Assembly (NCBI GenBank): GCA_014380505.1
Contig: JACMJT010000046.1
Span: 1-18,738 of the forward strand
DNA: 18,738 bases
Origin: Hyphomicrobiales bacterium
Lineage (GTDB): Bacteria > Pseudomonadota > Alphaproteobacteria > Rhizobiales > Aestuariivirgaceae
Reading direction: 5' to 3'
Shown here: positions 16,352-18,738 of the stretch, piece after piece
Layout of the letters: every line of letters begins with the position of its first letter
Position numbering within the stretch: position 1 is the stretch's first letter
The notes under the pieces: model-generated
Told to the model about the DNA's origin: nothing
The model's database searches: none
What the model saw: the letters and a program-made list of their open reading frames with translations, nothing else
Program-made: the position numbers and the translations under genes

Positions 16352-17317
16352 ATGATTAAACAAGCCGATCTCGAGATGGCGCAGCGCATTGTTTACGGGG
16401 CGATGCCGCCAACGCCCCAATATGCCTGGCCCCTGCTCGCCGAAGCCACGGGATGCGAGGTCTGGGTGAAGCATGAAAATCACACTCCCATCGGCGCCTT
16501 CAAGGTCAGGGGCGGCCTGGTGCACATGCAGCTTCGCAAGGGGCGCGGTGAAACCAACGGCATCATTACCGCTACCCGGGGCAATCACGGCCAATCGATC
16601 GGCTTCGGCGCTAAACGCGCGGGCATCCCGGTGACAATCGTGGTGCCTTTCGGCAATTCGGTGGAAAAGAATGCCGCCATGCGGGCGCTGGGCGTCGACC
16701 TCATCGAAGCAGGACAAGATTTCGATGAGGCGCGCGATACTGCGGCTCGCCTCGGCGGCGAGCGCGGCCTCGATTTCTTAGCCTCTTTCGGACCCGAACT
16801 GGTCCTGGGCGTTACCACTTATGCCCATGAACTATTCCAGGCGGCGGGCGCGCTGGACGTTGTGTATGTGCCGATCGGTATGGGCTCCGGCATTTGCGGC
16901 GTCATCGCGGCGCGCGACATGCTGGGCCTCAAGACCAAGATTGTCGGTGTCGTGTCCGAAAAGGCCGCCACCTATGCCCATTCTTTCGCGCAAGGCAAAC
17001 CGGTGCCGACGAATTCCGCCGCCACCTTCGCCGATGGCATGGCGGTGCGCATGGCCCACGCCGATGCCGTCCGGACGATCAATCAGGGCGCCGATCGTAT
17101 CGTGCAAGTCTCGGAAGACGAGATCGCCGAAGCCATGCGGGTTTACTATCGCACCATTCACACCATTTCCGAGGGCGCAGGTGCGGCAGCGCTGGCGGCT
17201 CTGCTCAAGGAAAAGGATAAAAGGCGCGGACAGCGCGTTGGCCTCATTCTTTCGGGCGGTAACATCGACATGGACAAGTTTGCCACCGTGCTGAATGGCG
17301 GAACGCCGCCGCCTTAG
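16352..17317 (+). CDS. PLP-dependent threonine dehydratase-like enzyme (fold type II)
   Basis: Fold-type II PLP enzymes of this group remove water and ammonia from threonine or serine, giving 2-oxo acids. The 321-residue product has the PLP lysine K51 in GAFKVRGG, the substrate loop TRGNHGQS (75-82), the phosphate-binding glycine loop GMGSGICG (176-183) and the C-terminal ILSGGNID. The glycine loop differs from the SGGGG form of biosynthetic IlvA, and there is no C-terminal regulatory ACT domain, so a catabolic or other hydroxy-amino-acid dehydratase is likely. EutB-type dehydratases of ectoine breakdown have a similar loop. ATG 16352 gives the family N terminus. It is divergent from fabD and convergent with the SMP-30 gene across 18 bp. 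The exact substrate is unknown. Confidence 0.85.
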   Translation: MIKQADLEMAQRIVYGAMPPTPQYAWPLLAEATGCEVWVKHENHTPIGAFKVRGGLVHMQLRKGRGETNGIITATRGNHGQSIGFGAKRAGIPVTIVVPFGNSVEKNAAMRALGVDLIEAGQDFDEARDTAARLGGERGLDFLASFGPELVLGVTTYAHELFQAAGALDVVYVPIGMGSGICGVIAARDMLGLKTKIVGVVSEKAATYAHSFAQGKPVPTNSAATFADGMAVRMAHADAVRTINQGADRIVQVSEDEIAEAMRVYYRTIHTISEGAGAAALAALLKEKDKRRGQRVGLILSGGNIDMDKFATVLNGGTPPP

Positions 17318-17335
17318 TTTTCTCGTCCGTGGGCG

Positions 17336-18220
17336 TCACGACAGCCGGAACAGCGGTTCGGGCAAACCCTTCACATTCGTTGCCAGTCTGAAGAGACTGC
17401 CCGTCAACGGCATCTCCGCCAGCGCCGCGGTATCCAATCCGTCTGTCGCGGTGGTGATGTAGAGTGTAGTAAAATCGGGACCGGCGAAACACATGGTCGT
17501 GACATTGCGCGCCGGTACTGGATAGGTTGCGATAAGTCTGCCATCGGCGGTGTAACGGGTTACGCGCGCGCCACCCCAATGGGCGATCCACAGGCAGCCT
17601 TCGGCATCGGTGATGATGCCGTCCGGCAGCCCCTCCTCAGGCGTGAACTGGATGAGCGGGCGGCGGTTGCGCGGGTGGAGATCGTCCGAGGTGATGTCAT
17701 AGGCAAACGTGGTGCGGCCGAGGCTGTCGTTGAAATAAAGTGTGCCGCCATCGGGCGAAACGGCGGGGCCATTGGAAATGGCGAAGCCCGCATCGCCCAG
17801 AGAAAAGTGCTTGCGGTCCTTGATGCACCACAACGCACCGCGTGCTTCTTTCTCCAATGCATGGGATGAACCGGCCCAGACGCGGCCCCAACGATCGCAT
17901 TTCGCATCGTTCCAGATGATGGCATCGCGCTCCCCTTCAGGATCGCAATAGGGTTCAAGCGAGAGATCGGAGATGCTCAGAAGCGACAAACCCCGGCGAT
18001 GGGTGATCAGCAAGAGATCCGGATTGTCTGTCGCTACGATAGCGCCGATGGGGGCTTCCAACGGCAGCGGCCATGACTGCGTCTTCGCGGTCGTGGGGTC
18101 ATGGCGGAACAGGGCCGGGTCAAGAAGGTCGATCCAGTAGAGGCACCGGTGAGCCTCGTGCCAGATGATGGCCTCGCCGAGACGATGGCGGGCTTCGGTG
18201 AAAAGTTCGACCTCGCTCAT
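17336..18220 (-). CDS. SMP-30/gluconolactonase/LRE family protein (lactonase-like beta-propeller)
   Basis: SMP-30-family proteins are six-bladed beta-propellers that hydrolyse sugar lactones, using one divalent metal. The 294-residue product has the expected metal and catalytic residues: E16 in RLGEAIIWH, N104 in IIWNDAKCDRWGRVWAG, N150 in AISNGPAVSPDG and D200 in GLPDGIITDAEG, lining up with Glu18, Asn103, Asn154 and Asp204 of human SMP30. There is no signal peptide, so it is probably cytoplasmic. ATG 18220 follows GGGAG closely and gives the family start; the open frame reaches 18262. It is divergent from the ABC substrate-binding gene across 65 bp, so a shared sugar or sugar-acid pathway is possible. 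The substrate cannot be told from sequence. Confidence 0.9.
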   Translation of the reverse strand: MSEVELFTEARHRLGEAIIWHEAHRCLYWIDLLDPALFRHDPTTAKTQSWPLPLEAPIGAIVATDNPDLLLITHRRGLSLLSISDLSLEPYCDPEGERDAIIWNDAKCDRWGRVWAGSSHALEKEARGALWCIKDRKHFSLGDAGFAISNGPAVSPDGGTLYFNDSLGRTTFAYDITSDDLHPRNRRPLIQFTPEEGLPDGIITDAEGCLWIAHWGGARVTRYTADGRLIATYPVPARNVTTMCFAGPDFTTLYITTATDGLDTAALAEMPLTGSLFRLATNVKGLPEPLFRLS

Positions 18221-18270
18221 GTGCGCTCCCGCATTGCCGCCGCCGCTCGCATATGGGAGCATAGGATATC

Positions 18271-18276
18271 GGAGGA
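18271..18276 (+). promoter_or_regulatory. Strong Shine-Dalgarno of the YnjB-like gene
   Basis: GGAGGA lies 9 bases before ATG 18286 and is the best ribosome binding site in the window. It fixes the start of the partial gene at the right edge. Confidence 0.75.
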
Positions 18277-18285
18277 AATATCTGA

Positions 18286-18738
18286 ATGCCCTTGTTCTCG
18301 CGCCGCCTGTTTCTTGCCCTTGCCGCTGCCGCGCCTACCCTGACACAGCGCGCTTGGGCGGCGGGCTGGGCCGCTATCGAGGCGGAGGCCCGCGGCCAGA
18401 CCGTTTATTTCAACGCCTGGGCCGGATCGCAGATAATCAACACTTATGTCGCCTGGGCCGGCGAGCGGCTCTTACAGAATTTTGGCGTCAGGCTGGAGCA
18501 TGTGAAGATCGCCGATGCTGCCGAAGTGGTGCGCCGGGTGCGCGATGAGGTGAAGGCGGGCAAGCAGAAGGGTTCCGTCGATCTGGTGTGGATCAACGGC
18601 GAGAATTTCCGGGCCATGAAGGCGGACGGGCTTCTCTTCGGCCCCCTCACCGACGCGCTCCCCAACTACCGCTACGTGGACATTGATGGGAAACCCACCA
18701 CGCTCATTGATTTCGCGGAAGGAGTCGAAGGTCTCGAA
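18286..18738 (+). CDS. ABC transporter substrate-binding protein, YnjB-like (partial, 3' end outside window)
   Basis: The first 151 residues of a periplasmic binding protein; the frame is open to the window edge without a stop. The N terminus carries a twin-arginine motif, SRRLFLA (5-11), then an Ala-rich hydrophobic stretch and a likely cleavage site AWA/AG near residue 25, so I infer Tat export. The mature part opens with GQTVYFNAWAGSQIIN and has GSVDLVWINGENFRAMK, features of the YnjB/COG4134 group, which in E. coli is encoded with ynjC (permease) and ynjD (ATPase). The ligand of that system is not firmly known. I expect permease and ATPase genes just beyond the right edge. The strong GGAGGA site fixes the start. 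Confidence 0.85.
   Translation, partial: MPLFSRRLFLALAAAAPTLTQRAWAAGWAAIEAEARGQTVYFNAWAGSQIINTYVAWAGERLLQNFGVRLEHVKIADAAEVVRRVRDEVKAGKQKGSVDLVWINGENFRAMKADGLLFGPLTDALPNYRYVDIDGKPTTLIDFAEGVEGLE

Overview
This is a GC-rich stretch of an alphaproteobacterial chromosome, made almost entirely of housekeeping genes. The block lptD-surA-pdxA-rsmA facing gmk-yicC-mltG-fabF-acpP-fabG-fabD, with pepA beside lptD, and the infA-maf-yacG cluster with tRNA-Phe nearby, are arrangements I associate with Rhizobiales/Hyphomicrobiales and their relatives. The genus cannot be told from this sequence.

Layout. Positions 1-272 are a non-coding leader with two hairpins. infA, maf and yacG follow on the + strand. 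A - strand MHS-family transporter meets yacG tail to tail. It is followed by a compact 105-bp region with a perfect 8-bp dyad and what look like back-to-back promoters sharing a palindromic TTGCAA, then a + strand tRNA-Phe (GAA). pepA (- strand) ends 8 bp after the tRNA. From 4807 to 9944 runs a + strand operon, lptD-surA-pdxA-rsmA. It meets a - strand operon (16283 down to 9941) that in transcription order is fabD, fabG, acpP, fabF, mltG, yicC, gmk. Divergent from fabD is a PLP-dependent threonine dehydratase-like gene. An SMP-30/gluconolactonase-like gene (- strand) follows, then the start of a YnjB-like ABC transporter substrate-binding protein (+ strand) that runs off the window.

How the genes fit together. 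FabD, ACP, FabG and FabF are the core of fatty-acid synthesis, feeding phospholipid and lipid A. LptD inserts LPS in the outer membrane, SurA chaperones outer-membrane proteins such as LptD, and MltG sets glycan-strand length, so most of 4807-16283 serves envelope growth. RsmA, YicC and InfA belong to RNA and ribosome metabolism, Gmk to nucleotide supply, PdxA to vitamin B6 supply. The dehydratase, SMP-30 and YnjB-like genes look like a small catabolic or uptake module; their substrates are unknown.

I found no clear novel system, CRISPR array, insertion sequence or prophage. The points most worth a second look are the dyad and shared -35 between the transporter and tRNA-Phe, the terminator-like hairpin between acpP and fabF, and the absence of lptF/lptG between pepA and lptD.
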